In this document: piece after piece, positions 63,069 to 64,000 of the stretch
How the letters are laid out: each line of letters opens with the position of its first letter
How positions within the stretch are numbered: position 1 is the stretch's first letter
Source: Georhizobium profundi
Lineage (GTDB): Bacteria > Pseudomonadota > Alphaproteobacteria > Rhizobiales > Rhizobiaceae
Length of the DNA stretch: 64,000 bases
Reading direction: 5' to 3'
Assembly: GCF_003952725.1 (NCBI RefSeq)
Contig: NZ_CP032509.1
Location: forward strand, 3,682,001-3,746,000
Made by a program: the position numbers and the translations under genes
The notes under the pieces: generated by a model
The model's input: only the letters and a program-made list of their open reading frames with translations
Databases searched by the model: none
Told to the model about the DNA's origin: nothing

Positions 63069-64000
63069 CTAAATTTTAGCGCTTGCTTCGCGCCTTTGCA
63101 CGATTGCGTCAGCCAAGTACCGGCTGTCTTCGCCAATCGCGAGGAAACGGCCTGATCCCCAGGTGTTCAGCCAGCCGAGACCTATGAAATAGAAGCCCGG
63201 CGTGTTCGTGATGCCGCGGTCGAACAGCGGTTTGCCGCGTTCGTCGAAGACATCGACGTCGATCCAGGAATAGTCCGGCCTGAAGCCGATCGACCAGACG
63301 ACAGAGGTGATGTTGAGCGCTTCGGCGTCGATTTCAGTCACTTCCGCTTCCGGCCGCCAGACTTTCTGGAACGGAGGTTCCTCCGGAGCGTCGATGCCTT
63401 CACGCGCGATATGGGCATCGATCTGGTCGCGTATGCCGCAATAGCTCCTGTCGGCATCGTCGAGGTTCTTTTCGAGGTCGGGCAGGAAGGACAGGCGGTT
63501 TCCGTCCATGTCTGCCAGCGAACCATAGAGCGAAATGCCGTCCTCGACCACGAACCGGCGCAAGTCGATTTCCTTCCCGCCGTCACGCCCTGACATATAG
63601 TGATTGGTCTGCGTCAGCGCCTTGATCGGATCAGGATGATTGGCGATCGTGATGGCGTAGTGCCCCATGTCATGGAGCCAGTCGGTTGCATCGCGGCCGC
63701 GATAGAGACGTGGGCTGCGCGGGGCGGGTCCGACCGCGAGATGCACCTTGCGTCCTGCCCTGACGAGATCCTCCATGATCTGAACGCCCGACTGGCCCGT
63801 CCCGACGACGAGCGTCGCTCCCTCGGGCAATTGCGACGGACGGCGGTAGTCGCGCGAATGAAGCTGCTCGATCGCCGGATTGAGGCGCTCTGCATACGGC
63901 GGCACGATCGGCGCGTCGTAGCCGCCGGTCGCAATCACCACCTGGTCGGCAAGCCATACGCCCTTCGAGGTCTCGACCTGATAGCTGCCTTCGAACGCCG
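63069..64000 (-). CDS. Flavin-dependent oxidoreductase, resembles MSMEG_0569 family (start lies beyond window)
   Basis: About 310 C-terminal residues of a flavoprotein monooxygenase-like enzyme. The frame is open to the window edge, so the N-terminal FAD site is outside. Visible: VVIATGGYDAPIVPPYAERL, an NAD(P)H Rossmann motif VVGTGQSGVQIMEDLV, RLYRGRDATDWLHDMGHY, TNHYMSGRDGGKEIDLRRF and the end FYFIGLGWLNTWGSGRFLA. From memory these are characteristic of the MSMEG_0569 family, encoded in the conserved nitrilase (Nit1) gene cluster. If so, the neighbouring genes beyond the window should include a nitrilase. Confidence 0.75.
   Translation of the reverse strand, partial: AFEGSYQVETSKGVWLADQVVIATGGYDAPIVPPYAERLNPAIEQLHSRDYRRPSQLPEGATLVVGTGQSGVQIMEDLVRAGRKVHLAVGPAPRSPRLYRGRDATDWLHDMGHYAITIANHPDPIKALTQTNHYMSGRDGGKEIDLRRFVVEDGISLYGSLADMDGNRLSFLPDLEKNLDDADRSYCGIRDQIDAHIAREGIDAPEEPPFQKVWRPEAEVTEIDAEALNITSVVWSIGFRPDYSWIDVDVFDERGKPLFDRGITNTPGFYFIGLGWLNTWGSGRFLAIGEDSRYLADAIVQRREASAKI

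Noticed and set aside
1..64000. CRISPR arrays, tRNA or rRNA genes, prophage or integrase genes
   Set aside because: No regularly spaced repeats, no tRNA-like cloverleaf that I could recognise and no phage structural genes were seen.

Overview
The window looks like the chromosome, or a large replicon, of a GC-rich alphaproteobacterium, most likely of the order Hyphomicrobiales (Rhizobiales). The evidence is a FixNOQP/FixGHIS-type cbb3 oxidase island under FNR/FixK-like boxes, a kdpFABCDE set preceded by a tiny extra peptide, many catabolic ABC transporters, and tightly overlapping operons (ATGA, TGATG). Species cannot be told from the sequence alone.

Layout. 1-2370: 3' part of a RuBisCO-like protein and a DUF1537 kinase, an apparent apionate/3-oxo-isoapionate pair. 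2508-3908: decayed genes (C-terminal piece of an isocitrate lyase/PEP mutase homologue; an SDR gene with three frameshifts). 4351-12335 (minus strand): ccoNOQP and ccoGHIS, each behind its own FNR-like box. 12494-13860: a gene graveyard (hemerythrin-like, siderophore-type ABC ATPase, uroporphyrinogen methyltransferase and perhaps LuxR remnants). 14009-21923: kdpFABCDE. 22062-24601: ornithine cyclodeaminase and arginase with a divergent Lrp regulator. 24631-35058 (minus): a peptide/opine-type ABC transporter operon with creatininase-family, amidohydrolase, OCD-like and M28 peptidase enzymes and a LysR regulator. 35400-37607: IS5-type transposase relic, Crp/Fnr regulator, DUF6894 protein, and a chimera of two gene fragments. 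37840-44196: cyanate uptake and hydrolysis genes (ABC transporter, cyanase, DUF1348 protein) behind a textbook sigma-54 promoter, with a divergent PAS-containing sigma-54 activator and a set of dyad repeats between them. 45454-54420 (minus): AraC regulator and hmfABCDE-like 2-furoate degradation genes plus a BenE-type transporter, with a tandem AraC-type direct repeat before hmfA. 54697-62708: a sugar operon headed by a LacI-type DNA-binding domain fused to a PfkB kinase domain, followed by an Frc/Rbs-type ABC transporter, a second PfkB kinase, an eIF2B-fold isomerase homologue whose two usual catalytic residues appear substituted, and a double-SIS protein. 63069-64000: start-less part of a flavoprotein resembling the MSMEG_0569 family.

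The genes sort into self-contained modules: microaerobic respiration, K+ uptake, arginine/ornithine use, peptide-like compound uptake, cyanate detoxification for nitrogen, furoate use, and an unassigned sugar pathway. The most unusual module is 54697-62708: its regulator is built from a sugar-kinase domain, and its eIF2B-fold member seems not to be a standard aldose-ketose isomerase. Second in interest is the unusually readable sigma-54 control region of the cyanate operon.
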